From the NCBI RefSeq assembly GCF_000173415.1, contig NZ_ABXW01000070.1, forward strand, positions 62,001 through 126,000: a stretch of 64,000 bases of DNA, written 5' to 3'. Origin of the DNA: Providencia alcalifaciens DSM 30120. Lineage in GTDB: Bacteria; Pseudomonadota; Gammaproteobacteria; Enterobacterales; Enterobacteriaceae. The notes below the pieces were generated by a model. The model did not search any database. It saw only the letters and a program-made list of their open reading frames with translations, and was not told the origin of the DNA. The translations under genes and the position numbers were made by a program. Shown in pieces: positions 1 through 10,007 of the stretch (positions within the stretch are counted from its first letter, which is position 1; each line of letters opens with the position of its first letter).

Positions 1-62
1 AGATATTCATAGCTAAAGAGTGTTATTGATTCATTTTAGTATTAATTGAATAGCCCTAATTA

Positions 63-89
63 TTTAATAATTGGAGCTCAATTATTAAA
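63..89. repeat. AT-rich inverted repeat upstream of rmlA
   Basis: An 11-base perfect inverted repeat (63-73 and 79-89, arms TTTAATAATTG / CAATTATTAAA) surrounds a 5-base centre. It lies about 30 bases before the rmlA start and is not followed by a T-run, so it is unlikely to be a terminator. It could be a small mRNA hairpin or an operator; the first 117 bases hold no other feature I can support. Confidence 0.4.
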
Positions 90-117
90 ATATAAAAGAA
101 CAATTAGGAATTGAAAA

Positions 118-999
118 GTGAAGGGCATTATTTTAGCTGGTGGTTCAGGAACAAGATTATATCCAATCACCATGGGTGTATCGAAACAATTACTCCCTAT
201 TTATGATAAACCAATGATTTATTATCCACTTTCAGTTTTGATGTTAGCGGGTATTCGTGAAACACTCATTATTACAACTCCTGAAGATCTAGAAAGCTTT
301 CAACGTTTATTAGGCGATGGCTCTCAATTCGGTATCTCTCTCCAATACGCTGTGCAACCTAAACCTGAAGGCTTAGCTCAAGCCTTCATTATTGGTGAAG
401 AGTTTATTGGCAATGATAGTGTTTGCTTAGTACTTGGCGATAACATCTTCTGGGGTCAAGGTTTTTCTCCTAAATTACTCCATGCAGCAAATACTAAAGA
501 CGGTGCAACCGTATTTGGCTATGAAGTGCCAGATCCTGAACGTTTTGGTGTAGTTGAATTTGATGAACACTACAATGCGATTTCAATTGAAGAAAAACCA
601 TTAAAACCAAAATCCAAATATGCTGTCACTGGTTTATATTTTTATGATAATGATGTCATTAATATAGCTAAAAATATCCAACCATCAGACCGTGGTGAAT
701 TAGAAATTACAACCGTCAACCAAATTTATCTTAAAAATAAAAAACTTAAAGTTGAATTACTTGGTCGTGGATTCGCTTGGTTAGATACAGGTACCCACGA
801 TAGCCTTTTAGATGCATCTAGCTTTGTTGAGACGATTGAAAAACGCCAAGGCTTTAAAATTGCTTGCTTAGAAGAAATAGCCTTTAGACAAAAATGGTTA
901 ACTACAGAACAAGTATTAAAAACAGCAAATAAGTTCCGTAAAAATAATTATGGGCAATATTTAATTAACCTCATTGAGAAAAGAAATGAAATTAATTAA
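118..999 (+). CDS. rmlA: Glucose-1-phosphate thymidylyltransferase
   Basis: Makes dTDP-glucose from dTTP and glucose-1-phosphate, the first step towards dTDP-6-deoxyhexoses, in the cytoplasm. The 293-residue length is normal for RmlA/RfbA. The nucleotide-binding signature GGSGTR is at residues 8-13, the VSKQLLP segment with the phosphate-contacting Lys at 21-27, and the metal/sugar-site LGDN at 106-109. The start is GTG, preceded by AGGAA seven bases away (106-110). It is the first gene of the run and overlaps the next gene by 14 bases. rmlB (4,6-dehydratase), needed to make the substrate of FdtA, is not in the window and presumably lies upstream or elsewhere. Highly confident. Confidence 0.95.
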   Translation: MKGIILAGGSGTRLYPITMGVSKQLLPIYDKPMIYYPLSVLMLAGIRETLIITTPEDLESFQRLLGDGSQFGISLQYAVQPKPEGLAQAFIIGEEFIGNDSVCLVLGDNIFWGQGFSPKLLHAANTKDGATVFGYEVPDPERFGVVEFDEHYNAISIEEKPLKPKSKYAVTGLYFYDNDVINIAKNIQPSDRGELEITTVNQIYLKNKKLKVELLGRGFAWLDTGTHDSLLDASSFVETIEKRQGFKIACLEEIAFRQKWLTTEQVLKTANKFRKNNYGQYLINLIEKRNEIN

Positions 1000-1405
1000 T
1001 ACTATTGAATTCAAGAAACTCGGGGATGACCGAGGTTCATTAATTTCATTGGAACAACATAAAAATATTCCATTTGAAGTAAAACGTATTTATTACATTT
1101 TTGGCACTAAAGAAGGCGTTTCTCGCGGATTTCATGCACATAAGGAACTAAGGCAACTCGCCGTTTGTGTTAGAGGAAGCTGCCGCTTTATTATGGATGA
1201 TGGTAAAAATAAGGAAGAATTAGTTCTTGATTGTCCTCATAAAGGCTTACTAATTGAACCAATGCAATGGCATGAAATGCATGATTTTTCAGAGGATTGT
1301 ATCATAATAGTTCTCGCTAGCGATTACTACGATGAAACTGACTATATCCGTGATTACAACCTCTTTTTAGAAGGATATAAAAATGTATATTCATCCATTA
1401 AGTGA
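986..1405 (+). CDS. fdtA: dTDP-4-keto-6-deoxyglucose 3,4-ketoisomerase (FdtA/QdtA family)
   Basis: A 139-residue cupin that moves the keto group of dTDP-4-keto-6-deoxyglucose from C4 to C3, committing the sugar to a 3-amino-3,6-dideoxyhexose. The family motif SRGFHAHK (residues 46-53) carries the two histidines (50, 52) implicated in catalysis. I chose the ATG at 986 over an upstream TTG at 974 because it matches the usual N-terminus (MKLIN) and has GAGA just before it; it overlaps the end of rmlA. FdtA (galacto product, leading to Fuc3NAc) and QdtA (gluco product, leading to Qui3NAc) are close relatives and I cannot separate them by eye, so the sugar is unresolved. Confidence 0.85.
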   Translation: MKLINTIEFKKLGDDRGSLISLEQHKNIPFEVKRIYYIFGTKEGVSRGFHAHKELRQLAVCVRGSCRFIMDDGKNKEELVLDCPHKGLLIEPMQWHEMHDFSEDCIIIVLASDYYDETDYIRDYNLFLEGYKNVYSSIK

Positions 1406-1841
1406 TGTCCAAACTTGCCATATTGGTGAAAATACACGGATATGGCAATTCAGTGTTATTCTTGAGCAGGCTCAAATAGGTACTGATTGTAATATTTGTG
1501 CTCATACTCTAATCGAGAATGACGTTATCGTTGGTAATAATGTAACGATAAAGTCAGGCGTCTATTTATGGGATGGTTTACGGATAGAAGATAATGTTTT
1601 TATTGGTCCCTGCGTAACATTTGCTAATGATAAATATCCTCGCTCAAAGCAGTACCCTGAACAATTTCCAAATACCATAATTCAAAAAGGTGCATCTATT
1701 GGTGCAAATGCAACCATCCTGCCCGGCATAGTGATTGGTGAAAACGCCATGGTGGGAGCAGGAAGTGTGGTAACAAAAAATGTTCCCGCTAATGCCCTTG
1801 TAGTGGGAAATCCAGCTAAAATTACACGTTACATAGAATAA
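1383..1841 (+). CDS. fdtC: dTDP-3-amino-3,6-dideoxyhexose N-acetyltransferase
   Basis: A 152-residue left-handed beta-helix acyltransferase expected to transfer acetyl from acetyl-CoA to the 3-amino group made by the neighbouring aminotransferase. Hexapeptide repeats run through most of the length (for example [36 protein letters not shown]), and the C-terminus VVGNPAKI is the usual CoA-binding end of the family. ATG at 1383 overlaps the fdtA 3' end by 23 bases, suggesting translational coupling. The function is inferred from family and from position between the ketoisomerase and aminotransferase; FdtC versus QdtC depends on which isomer is made. Confidence 0.82.
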   Translation: MYIHPLSDVQTCHIGENTRIWQFSVILEQAQIGTDCNICAHTLIENDVIVGNNVTIKSGVYLWDGLRIEDNVFIGPCVTFANDKYPRSKQYPEQFPNTIIQKGASIGANATILPGIVIGENAMVGAGSVVTKNVPANALVVGNPAKITRYIE

Positions 1842-1860
1842 CTGTAGGATTAAAATAAAT

Positions 1861-3003
1861 ATGATAAATTTTCTCGACCTTAAAAGCATTAATCAACAAT
1901 ATCAACAAGAATTACATGATGCTTGCAAGAGAGTAATTGATTCTGGTTGGTATATTATGGGTAACGAACTCGAAAGTTTTGAAAAAAACTTTTCTGACTA
2001 CTGTGGAACAAAATATGCTTTAGGTGTCGCCAACGGACTTGATGCACTAACACTTGTACTAAGGGCATGGAAAGAACTTGGAAAAATCAAAGCCGGCGAT
2101 GAAGTGATTGTACAAGCAAACACTTATATTGCTTCTGTTTTAGCCATCACCGAAAATGATCTTATCCCTGTACTAGTTGAGCCAGATGCGGATAGCTATA
2201 ATCTTTCAATTAGCAACGTAGAAGCTGCAATCACAAATAAAACTAAAGTTATCCTACCAGTTCATTTATATGGGCAAATTTCACCAATGCCAGAAATTAT
2301 GGCATTAGCGAAACAGCACAACCTGCTAGTTTTAGAAGATTGCGCTCAATCTCATGGCGCTATGCTTGATGGAATCAAATGTGGTAATTGGGGTGATGCA
2401 GCGGGCTTTAGCTTTTACCCTGGTAAAAACCTCGGAGCTTTGGGGGATGCAGGGGCAATAACAACAAATAGTGAAGAATTAGCAAATACCCTGAAAGCTT
2501 TGCGTAACTATGGGTCACATCAGAAATATTTAAACCTTTTTCAAGGTGTAAATAGCCGATTAGATGAAATTCAAGCTGCAATGCTAAATGTGAAATTAAA
2601 ATATTTAGACAAAGAAACTGAAACTCGTCAAAAAATTGCACTTACTTACCTTGAGAATATTGATAACCCATTAATTAAATTACCACTTACTGCAGATAAA
2701 TATAAACAGAACCTTCAAAGCCACGTTTGGCATTTATTTGTTATTGCAACAGAGCATAGAGATACATTTCAAACTCACCTAAATAATCTAGGTATACAAA
2801 CGTTAATTCATTACCCTACACCACCACATCAGCAACAAGCATATATAGGCTATAATAATTTATCTCTTCCTATTACCGAGTCAATTCATAAAGAAGTACT
2901 GAGCATTCCATTGCATACTTCACTTAAAAATTATGAAATTATAAATATATCGCGAGCAATCAATGAATTTTCTTATAAAAAAAATAATTATAAAAATATT
3001 TAA
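1861..3003 (+). CDS. fdtB: PLP-dependent sugar 3-aminotransferase (DegT/DnrJ/EryC1 family)
   Basis: Converts the dTDP-3-keto-6-deoxyhexose to the 3-amino sugar using glutamate as donor. The 380-residue protein shows the family landmarks: the PLP-phosphate region GVANGLDAL near residue 57, EDCAQSHGA near 160, and the Schiff-base lysine in FYPGKNLG (Lys189). The late segment [10 protein letters not shown] is also typical. ATG at 1861 has an AGGA about 11 bases upstream. The 3' end overlaps the following acyltransferase by 41 bases. Gene order with fdtA and fdtC makes the 3-aminotransferase assignment firm; the exact epimer processed is inferred only. Confidence 0.88.
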   Translation: MINFLDLKSINQQYQQELHDACKRVIDSGWYIMGNELESFEKNFSDYCGTKYALGVANGLDALTLVLRAWKELGKIKAGDEVIVQANTYIASVLAITENDLIPVLVEPDADSYNLSISNVEAAITNKTKVILPVHLYGQISPMPEIMALAKQHNLLVLEDCAQSHGAMLDGIKCGNWGDAAGFSFYPGKNLGALGDAGAITTNSEELANTLKALRNYGSHQKYLNLFQGVNSRLDEIQAAMLNVKLKYLDKETETRQKIALTYLENIDNPLIKLPLTADKYKQNLQSHVWHLFVIATEHRDTFQTHLNNLGIQTLIHYPTPPHQQQAYIGYNNLSLPITESIHKEVLSIPLHTSLKNYEIINISRAINEFSYKKNNYKNI

Positions 3004-3525
3004 AATAACTAGAGTGCTTGCCTACTCATATATTTCAGATCAAAAACTGAAATGTAAAAAATTACAACCTGTTTTAGTCAAAGGTGATGGAGTTATTAAT
3101 ATAAACAGTAGTGTAACATTTGGAGTAGAAAGATCTAATCACTTTTTTACTAGTTATGCTTATATTGACTCCAGAGGGAAGAGCTCATCTATTAGTATTG
3201 ATAAAAATTGCGTATTCAACAATTCAGCAACAATAATTTCAGATCATGAAAAAATTACAATAGGAGAAAATTGTATATTTGGTTCCAATCTGGAAATTAT
3301 TAACTCGGATTTTCATAAACTCTATAATTCAAATGCTATTAAACGAAAAAAATAATTATTGGAAATAATGTATTTATAGGTAATAATGTAAAAATTCTAA
3401 AAGGAAGCATTATTGAAGATAACGTAACAATTGCAAATGGTTCTATTGTATGCTCGCATATACGAATGGGAGTCACTGCAGCAGGTATACCCGCAAAAGA
3501 GATTAAACAAAATGAAAATGCTTGA
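2963..3525 (+). pseudogene. Hexapeptide acyltransferase, frameshifted at an A7 run
   Basis: An O-acetyltransferase-like protein (WbbJ/CysE superfamily) read in two frames. Frame 1 runs from ATG 2963 to a TAA at 3353-3355 immediately after a run of seven A (3346-3352). The frame entered by adding one A continues with classical hexapeptide repeats (IIIGNNVFIGNNVKILKGS, then a C-terminal VTAAGIPAKEIK) to TGA 3523-3525. Restored length is about 187 residues, normal for the family. It starts inside fdtB and its tail overlaps the wzx start. It probably decorates the O-unit, but the acceptor is unknown. Either the gene is broken, or one A was lost in sequencing, or slippage restores the frame. Confidence 0.8.
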
Positions 3526-4759
3526 AACATCACTACTCACAGGCATTTACACCATTTTAAAAATGAGTATATCCTTCATATCTAATAAAATAATCGCGAT
3601 ATATGTTGGTCCTGCCGGAATTGCAATACTAGGGAACATACAGAACTATATAACCTTAGTGTATCTTATATCTGGTGATGTGTTAAAGTCAGCTATAACA
3701 AAATATACTGCCGAGGATAAAACAAAAAGCAGAGAGTATATAAAAAGTGCTATTTATATATCTTTCATGCTAAATACAATCATAATTAACTTTATTATTT
3801 TCTTTTCAAATGAAATAAGTGAATTCCTAACTAAAAGCACTGAATTTTCATTGTATTTAGCTGCATCATCTATCACTATACCTTTAGCTATAATCCCCGT
3901 TATTATATTATCCTATTTAAATGGGATACAAAAAATAAATTTATTTATAAAATATAATTTCATCTCCAGCCTACTTGGATTATTTTCCACTATATTTTTA
4001 ACTATTAATTATGGTTTAATCGGTGCTATAATATCTGTATTAACAAATCAGTCATTAATTTTATTTTATATTTTAATTGAAAATAGAAAGCACCTATATT
4101 CTGTTCTATCCATATTGAAGACAAAGACCTCCATTAAAACATATAAAAAGCTATTCACTTTTAGCTTTATAACTTTCATTGCTATCATATGTTCTACTAG
4201 TTGTATATTCTTCATTCGTGAGTTAACCATCTACTATACATCTATCAATATTGCAGGAGAGTGGCAGTCCGCTTGGACAATTTGCCAATTAATATTAACA
4301 CTATTAACAATTTCATTAAATACATATTTCTTACCTAAGATATCGAGCTTAAAGATTAGAGATGATTTAAATAAAGAAATATATAAAGGAATTAAGATAT
4401 TTATTCCACTTACACTTATTGCTTGTTTCTTTCTCTATATCTTGCGTGAGAACATTATAATTTTGTTGTATACAAAAGAATTTTTACCTGCAAAAGAATT
4501 ATTTCCATTCCTACTTGTTGGCATATTTTTTAAATCTGTCAGTTGGTTTTATGGTATTAGCTTTGTAGCTAAAGCAAAAGTTAAGATTACTGTATTTAGT
4601 GAAATATTTATTTCTATTTTATGGTGTTTAACATCTTGGTTTCTGATAGCGAAGTATAGCGTTGTAGGATTAACATACTCATATGCTATAACATCATTTA
4701 TACATATGTTAATAATGTATTTATTATATATAAGAGAGAACAGGCTGTGTATATTGTAA
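3512..4759 (+). CDS. wzx: O-antigen flippase Wzx
   Basis: Inner-membrane flippase that moves the undecaprenyl-diphosphate-linked O-unit to the periplasmic face. About 415 residues with around a dozen hydrophobic segments. The N-terminus (IYVGPAGIAILGN, then a region ending KYTAED) resembles the WzxE-like branch of polysaccharide exporters. ATG at 3512 was chosen because it is preceded by AAGAGA about nine bases away and matches the usual start just before the first membrane segment; an upstream in-frame TTG at 3431 would add 27 non-membrane residues that overlap the acyltransferase. It overlaps the next gene by 13 bases. Confidence 0.88.
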   Translation: MKMLETSLLTGIYTILKMSISFISNKIIAIYVGPAGIAILGNIQNYITLVYLISGDVLKSAITKYTAEDKTKSREYIKSAIYISFMLNTIIINFIIFFSNEISEFLTKSTEFSLYLAASSITIPLAIIPVIILSYLNGIQKINLFIKYNFISSLLGLFSTIFLTINYGLIGAIISVLTNQSLILFYILIENRKHLYSVLSILKTKTSIKTYKKLFTFSFITFIAIICSTSCIFFIRELTIYYTSINIAGEWQSAWTICQLILTLLTISLNTYFLPKISSLKIRDDLNKEIYKGIKIFIPLTLIACFFLYILRENIIILLYTKEFLPAKELFPFLLVGIFFKSVSWFYGISFVAKAKVKITVFSEIFISILWCLTSWFLIAKYSVVGLTYSYAITSFIHMLIMYLLYIRENRLCIL

Positions 4760-5553
4760 CAAATCCGTATAATTCATTTAAAGTAACAATAATAATTTTA
4801 TCTTACAATGGTGATTTATACATAGAGGAAACAATAAACTCAGCGATTAAGCAAAGCTATAAAAACATTGAAATCATTATAATTGATGACCATTCAAAAT
4901 CAGAAACTGTAAATAAAATTCTGCATTTTAATGAAAACCCCAAAATACAAATATTTTTAAATAAAGAAAATAAAGGGATTACTTATAATTTAAATAAAGT
5001 GGTTTTAAATTTAGATAGCGATTTTTTCCTATTACTTGGCCATGACGATATAATCCCAGCTAATCATGTAGAAACAATGCTTTCAGAATTTGATGATGAA
5101 ACTATTTCTGTTCATTGTAATTCATACATTATTGATTCTTTAGGAAAGAAAAAGAAACTACTAAAAACAGATTCTATTCAACAAGATCATAGCCAACCTG
5201 AAAAAATATTCAATGCTTTAGCCATTGACAACTTTATTTCAAGTTGCGGAATGCTCCATAGAACTAAAATATTTAAACTAGTAAAAGGCTGGGAACCTAA
5301 ATATAAAAACTATGGAGAATGGCTTTACTATATTAATTCTCTAAAATTTGGACATATAAAGTATACAACAAAAACTATAGCTTTCTATAGGATTCACGAA
5401 ACAAACATTACAAAAACCTTTAATAAAAAAGGTATAAAAAACGATGTAATTTCTTATAAGAACTATTGCCGCCATAAAGCGTTCAAACTAGCAAAAAAAA
5501 ATCTACCTTTTTTAATTCGTTATTTATTTATCAAAATTAAGAGTCGTTACTAG
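4747..5553 (+). CDS. Glycosyltransferase family 2
   Basis: Cytoplasmic GT-A transferase, 268 residues, that would add one sugar to the growing O-unit. The N-terminus VTIIILSYNGDLYIEETI is the nucleotide-binding start of GT2, IIIDDHS follows at about residue 46, and the metal-binding region is LGHDD near residue 98. The start is GTG (4747), inside the wzx end, with GAGAG about ten bases before. A run of nine A (5493-5501) lies near the 3' end; the frame stays open through it, but because it is so close to the C-terminus the last residues cannot be verified. Donor and linkage are unknown. Confidence 0.82.
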   Translation: MYIVTNPYNSFKVTIIILSYNGDLYIEETINSAIKQSYKNIEIIIIDDHSKSETVNKILHFNENPKIQIFLNKENKGITYNLNKVVLNLDSDFFLLLGHDDIIPANHVETMLSEFDDETISVHCNSYIIDSLGKKKKLLKTDSIQQDHSQPEKIFNALAIDNFISSCGMLHRTKIFKLVKGWEPKYKNYGEWLYYINSLKFGHIKYTTKTIAFYRIHETNITKTFNKKGIKNDVISYKNYCRHKAFKLAKKNLPFLIRYLFIKIKSRY

Positions 5554-5555
5554 TT

Positions 5556-6611
5556 ATGAAAGAAAAAGTAATATTAGTGATTAATGAAGGGTATTCTGAT
5601 AATCTTGGTGACAAAGCAATTCAGAGGTCTGCATTATCATTCTTCAATAAAAACGATATCCAAGTTCAATACTCTGACTTTACTAGAGTTAACAATACAG
5701 AAATATCATCTAATGTTAAAGAATCAAAAATGGGAAAAACAAAGTACTTTAGATTTCTACTAAAGATTATCCCACCAAAAATACGATGGACAGTTTTGAA
5801 TTTAAAGAGACTCCTCAAGGATGCGAAGGAAAAATATTCGCTCGTTTCGATTGGCGGAGGTCAGTTGATACTTTCCAATGAAACATTTTCAATAGCATTA
5901 TACCTTTGGGTTAATATTCTTCATTATTATAAAAATAAGAATATAATTTTATTATGTGTAGGTGTTGCCGATAAATTCACTTATTTCAATAAGTTTCTTT
6001 TTTTACGTTCGTTGAATAAGATTAACAAGATTTATGTTCGTGATGAACAATCACTAATCAATCTAAAAAAAATATTTAATATTGATGGAGAGATAACATA
6101 CGATATTGCTTTTTATGAAAAACACTGCAGTACTTCCTATATTCCTCAGTACCATCTATTGGGAGTTACAGAACTTAGTGTGTACAATAATTATAATATT
6201 CCAGTATCTAAGAATGAATATTATCACTCATGGATAAATTTATTAAATAAGAATAATATTTCTTTAAACAAAGATGTCAAACTTTTTTATACTACACATG
6301 GTGACTTATGTGAATGTATAGAGTTTAAAAAGTTTTGTATGACAGCGTTTAATATAGACCTTGAAATTCTAAATACAAATGATTTAGATAAACTAAACGT
6401 ATCATTACTTAAAGCTAGAACAGTAATATCTGGTAGAATGCACGCATTAATATTAGCTTATAACTTAAAAATAAAAGTAATTTCATATCCTATATCTCAA
6501 AAATTAATAGCCTTTGACAGAGAGATAATATCTTCCAAAGCTAATCTTCAAGTAATAAGAGAAAGATTGACCAATACAAAAAATGAGATACTTCAAGCAT
6601 ACGATTTATGA
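5556..6611 (+). CDS. Polysaccharide pyruvyl transferase family protein
   Basis: A 351-residue member of the family that includes WcaK/AmsJ and CsaB (PF04230). Visible features are an N-terminal NEGYSDNLGDKAIQ segment, a glycine-rich SIGGGQLI near residue 100, and the C-terminal SGRMHALILAYNLKIKVI segment that is the strongest family signature. Characterised members transfer pyruvate from phosphoenolpyruvate to make pyruvate ketals, though some family members may act as glycosyltransferases. It starts two bases after the upstream GT and overlaps the next gene by four bases (ATGA), so it is clearly part of the O-antigen operon. A pyruvylated sugar in the repeat unit is therefore an inference. 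Confidence 0.78.
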   Translation: MKEKVILVINEGYSDNLGDKAIQRSALSFFNKNDIQVQYSDFTRVNNTEISSNVKESKMGKTKYFRFLLKIIPPKIRWTVLNLKRLLKDAKEKYSLVSIGGGQLILSNETFSIALYLWVNILHYYKNKNIILLCVGVADKFTYFNKFLFLRSLNKINKIYVRDEQSLINLKKIFNIDGEITYDIAFYEKHCSTSYIPQYHLLGVTELSVYNNYNIPVSKNEYYHSWINLLNKNNISLNKDVKLFYTTHGDLCECIEFKKFCMTAFNIDLEILNTNDLDKLNVSLLKARTVISGRMHALILAYNLKIKVISYPISQKLIAFDREIISSKANLQVIRERLTNTKNEILQAYDL

Positions 6612-7693
6612 ACATACTAATTATCAGCCATGAATTTCCGCCTAGTGGCGGAGGCGCAGGAATTGTTGCAAAACAGTATTGTAATTATTTCATTGAAAAT
6701 GATCACAGTGTTACTTTACTTTCAGCTACCGCAAGAGAAAAAAATAGCAATTTATTTAAAGTCATAAAACCTACCAATATTAAATTACTTTGGCCAATAG
6801 CTTACTATTTTAAGCTAAAAGAATTAAATCTAGAAAATTACGATAGAATTATACTAAATGATATAGGTGCTACAATTGTAGCCGGCTTATTTTTCAATAC
6901 TAATATACTAGCAAAGTCTATTATAGTTTTACATGGGCAGGAGCCCGAACAAGTTTATGAAAATCCAAGCTGTATATACAAAATAATTAATGTGGAAAAA
7001 TATTATCATCGTTCTATTTTGTTATCAAAAAAAATTATTGCTGTAAGTTTTTATATGAAAAGTAAGTTTATAGATTCCTTACATAAAAAAGATAAAAAAA
7101 TAATAGAAAGCAAAATAATTGTGGCATATTCAGGTGTGGATTTAAAAAAAAGCAGCCATCTGAAAAATAAAAATAAAAATAAAAAAATAAAAATAATTAC
7201 TGTAAGTAGAATAGAGAAAGATAAAGGCATAGATGATATAATTTATTTATCTAATAAATTTAAAAGCATGGGGTTGGATTTTGACTGGACTGTTATTGGT
7301 AGTGGCTCTTATCTTAAGAAAATAAAAAAAATAACCCTTAAGAGCAATCTAAACGACTCTGTTTTCTTCATCGGAAAAATTCCTCATGATAATTTATCTT
7401 CATATTATGAGATGTCAGATGTTTTTGTGTTACTTTCTAGGTTAAAAGAATCTTTTGGTTTAGTATATCTAGAATCTCAGTTATGTGGTTGCCCTGCAAT
7501 AGGTTTAAATCAATATGGAGTGAAAGAAAGTATATTTCATAATAAAAGTGGCTTCCTTGTAAATAATATTGAAGAGATCATTCCTATTATATCCAATAAA
7601 CTATATGAAGAATTAGTATTTGATGTTAACTTATTTTCTGAGTTTTCGAATTCAAAAGCAAAAGAAAGAATAAACAGGATAATTCATGAGTAA
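6608..7693 (+). CDS. Glycosyltransferase family 4
   Basis: A 361-residue GT-B transferase. The N-terminal domain begins ILIISHEFPPSGGGAG, typical of GT4, and the C-terminal domain shows VSRIEKDKGI near residue 200 and the E-x7-E motif in KESFGLVYLESQ. Between the domains (about residues 185-196) the DNA is a run of AAAAAT hexamers (7163-7194) encoding alternating Lys and Asn; changes of whole units would keep the frame. ATGA overlap with the preceding gene and eight-base overlap with wzy. Donor and acceptor are unknown. Confidence 0.85.
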   Translation: MNILIISHEFPPSGGGAGIVAKQYCNYFIENDHSVTLLSATAREKNSNLFKVIKPTNIKLLWPIAYYFKLKELNLENYDRIILNDIGATIVAGLFFNTNILAKSIIVLHGQEPEQVYENPSCIYKIINVEKYYHRSILLSKKIIAVSFYMKSKFIDSLHKKDKKIIESKIIVAYSGVDLKKSSHLKNKNKNKKIKIITVSRIEKDKGIDDIIYLSNKFKSMGLDFDWTVIGSGSYLKKIKKITLKSNLNDSVFFIGKIPHDNLSSYYEMSDVFVLLSRLKESFGLVYLESQLCGCPAIGLNQYGVKESIFHNKSGFLVNNIEEIIPIISNKLYEELVFDVNLFSEFSNSKAKERINRIIHE

Positions 7694-8962
7694 CGCAACT
7701 GTTTTTCTAGAGAAAAACTTAATAAAAAACACTTTCCTGTTCCTATTTGTTTTTGGAATCCCATTTTCTTTCATCCCAATGAATTCGTCAAAATTAATCT
7801 TCTTTGCTTTAATAATGATTTTTTTATTGAAAGGTAACATCTATGGGATAAAAAAAGAAAAATAATTACTATTGTCATATTACTCCTTGCTCTTGTTTGC
7901 TCTAGCTTAACACCAATAATTATAAATAACACAGAAGACTTCAGCAATATTTATTCTACAATTATTTTTTCAACAGAGGCCTTTTTAGGTTCAATTCTTA
8001 TCATCTATTTTTTATTTAAAAAAACAAATGTTAATGAATTCCTATATTCAATAGTAATTATATCATTCATTCAAGCTGTAATAATTTTATTAATGCTATT
8101 TAGTTCTTTTTTTAGAGAGCTTATTTTTAGTATAACACTTACAACAGGTGCAACACTATTTGAAAGGTATGATGGCTTTCGTGGATTAGGCTTAGCGGCT
8201 AGTTTAACATATGATTTAGCAGTTTTTTTATCTATTTCTCTAATACTACTTTCATACCTATTTATAAATGCCTTCATAGGTATAAAAAAAATGTTTTTCT
8301 TTTGGCTTGTCATATTCTTTGCCATTTGCATTACAGGTCGAACTGGTTTGCTAGGTGCATCATTTTCACTTCTAATGTTAATAACATTATCAAGAGAAAA
8401 TATAAATAGAATTTTAAAACTATTTTTTTATTCAGCTCTATTTTTTTTAACTTTGATAATATTACTAGATTTTTTATCACCTAAAACATTTGATACCTTA
8501 TCATCCATCTTAACAAAATATACTTTTGAATTTATTTCAAATATAAATAATTCAGGAAAAATAGAAACTGAATCAAGCAATGTATTAAAAAACATGTATT
8601 TCCCCATTTCAGAAAATACTTTCCTTTGGGGAGACGGAATGTGGCTAGATCCCCTTGGAGATGGATATTACATGCATACAGATGCTGGCTATATGAGAAC
8701 AATTCTATATGGTGGCATAGTAAATTCGATTTTAATAATATCTGTTTATTTAGTTGGATTTTCATTTATATATAGTTTTCAAGGTAAAAAGAAATTTAAA
8801 CTTACAATATTCTTTATAGCAACAATATACTTTATATCCCAAATAAAAGGTGACTTTTTATTAGGTTCTTCTATTAATATAAAATTATTCTTTATCTTAT
8901 TATCATACTTTTCGCTTTTAAATTTCCATAAAAATATATTTAAATTAATTAAAAGGGAATGA
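7686..8962 (+). pseudogene. wzy: O-antigen polymerase Wzy, frameshifted in an A-rich tract
   Basis: A membrane protein of about 425 residues once one base is restored. Frame 1 (ATG 7686) gives 59 residues starting MSNATVFLEK with one hydrophobic span, then stops at TAA 7863-7865 after the tract A7-G-A5 (7850-7862). Shifting frame there gives a continuous hydrophobic protein to TGA 8962, with several membrane segments, a large periplasmic loop (about 8480-8700) and an RTGLLGA motif before it, the usual O-antigen polymerase/ligase layout. Position between glycosyltransferases and the absence of any other polymerase candidate support Wzy. If the shift is real, no polymerised O-antigen would be made by this locus. 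Confidence 0.78.
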
Positions 8963-8967
8963 TGCAA

Positions 8968-10007
8968 ATGAATTTGATGTACATAGTTCCATCTTTAGGT
9001 AATGTTGGCCCCACTAATGTAGTTTTAAGTTTAGTTAAAAAACTATCACAAAACGGCATTGATATTTCAATATTTTCATTTAGAGATGGTGAAATGAAAG
9101 ATGAATTTTCACACTATTCTAAAGTAATTATAACTAGAAATATATTTACAATAATAAAAGCCGCAAGAAAAGAAGAAACTGTCGTACACTCTCATGGCTT
9201 TTTCCCTGATTTCATTAACGCTATATTAAACACTTTACTGTTAAATAAAAATAATTTCTCAACCATTCATAACTTTATCAAGTTAGATTATAAGTTGTTA
9301 AAGGGAGATATATTAGGAACTATATATACCAGTATTCATAAGCTATTTTTAAAAAAAATAAACTTCACCGTAAACTGTTCAAAATCAGCAATGGTATATA
9401 ATAACATCAGCAAATACTATATTTATAATGGTGTTGATGATTACTACTCACCATTAAATCATCATTCGAAAGAAATAGAAAAAAAATTAGGCTTGTTTGC
9501 CTTGGCGTATTGAGCAAACGCAAAAATATAGAAGTAATTCTTTCTGCTTTTGCATCTAAAGATAGAGATAATATGGAACTATATGTTATTGGAAATGGAG
9601 AAAACTATAAAAATTTCAAGGAAAAGTATAACCAAAAAAATATATTCTTTACGGGGAAAATAAACTATCCATTCAATATAATTAATGATTGTGATTTCAT
9701 CATATCGTCATCTTTAGCTGAAGGTTTTCCTCTAGCAGTATTAGAGTCTCTATCCTGTAGGCTTAGTTACATATTATCTAAAATCCCTCCCCATGAGGAA
9801 ATTTTCAGCCTTACTCATGAAAATGGATTTCTTTGCGAAAACACTACTGATTCTTATATAAAAGTAATTGACTCCCTTGAAAAAATTGATTACGAGCACC
9901 TAAAAAATAATTGTCGCAACTATTACCTATCTAACTTCACAACTGAAATTATGGCAGCTAAGTATTTGGATTTATATAAACAAGCTTTATATGGAACTAA
10001 CTCATGA
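8968..10007 (+). pseudogene. Glycosyltransferase family 4, frameshifted at an A8 run
   Basis: Two adjacent reading frames form one GT4 protein. Frame 1 gives the N-terminal domain (start MNLMYIVPSLGNVGPTN) and ends at TGA 9511-9513. Adding one A to the eight-A run at 9479-9486 gives KKIRLVCLGVLSKRKN, joining directly to the C-terminal domain with IGNGENYKNF and the E-x7-E region AEGFPLAVLESL. Restored length is about 346 residues, normal for the family. I prefer ATG 8968 because AGGGA (8954-8958) is nine bases before it; ATGs at 8959 and 8962 sit on top of that ribosome-binding site. It ends in an ATGA overlap with the next gene. Confidence 0.8.
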
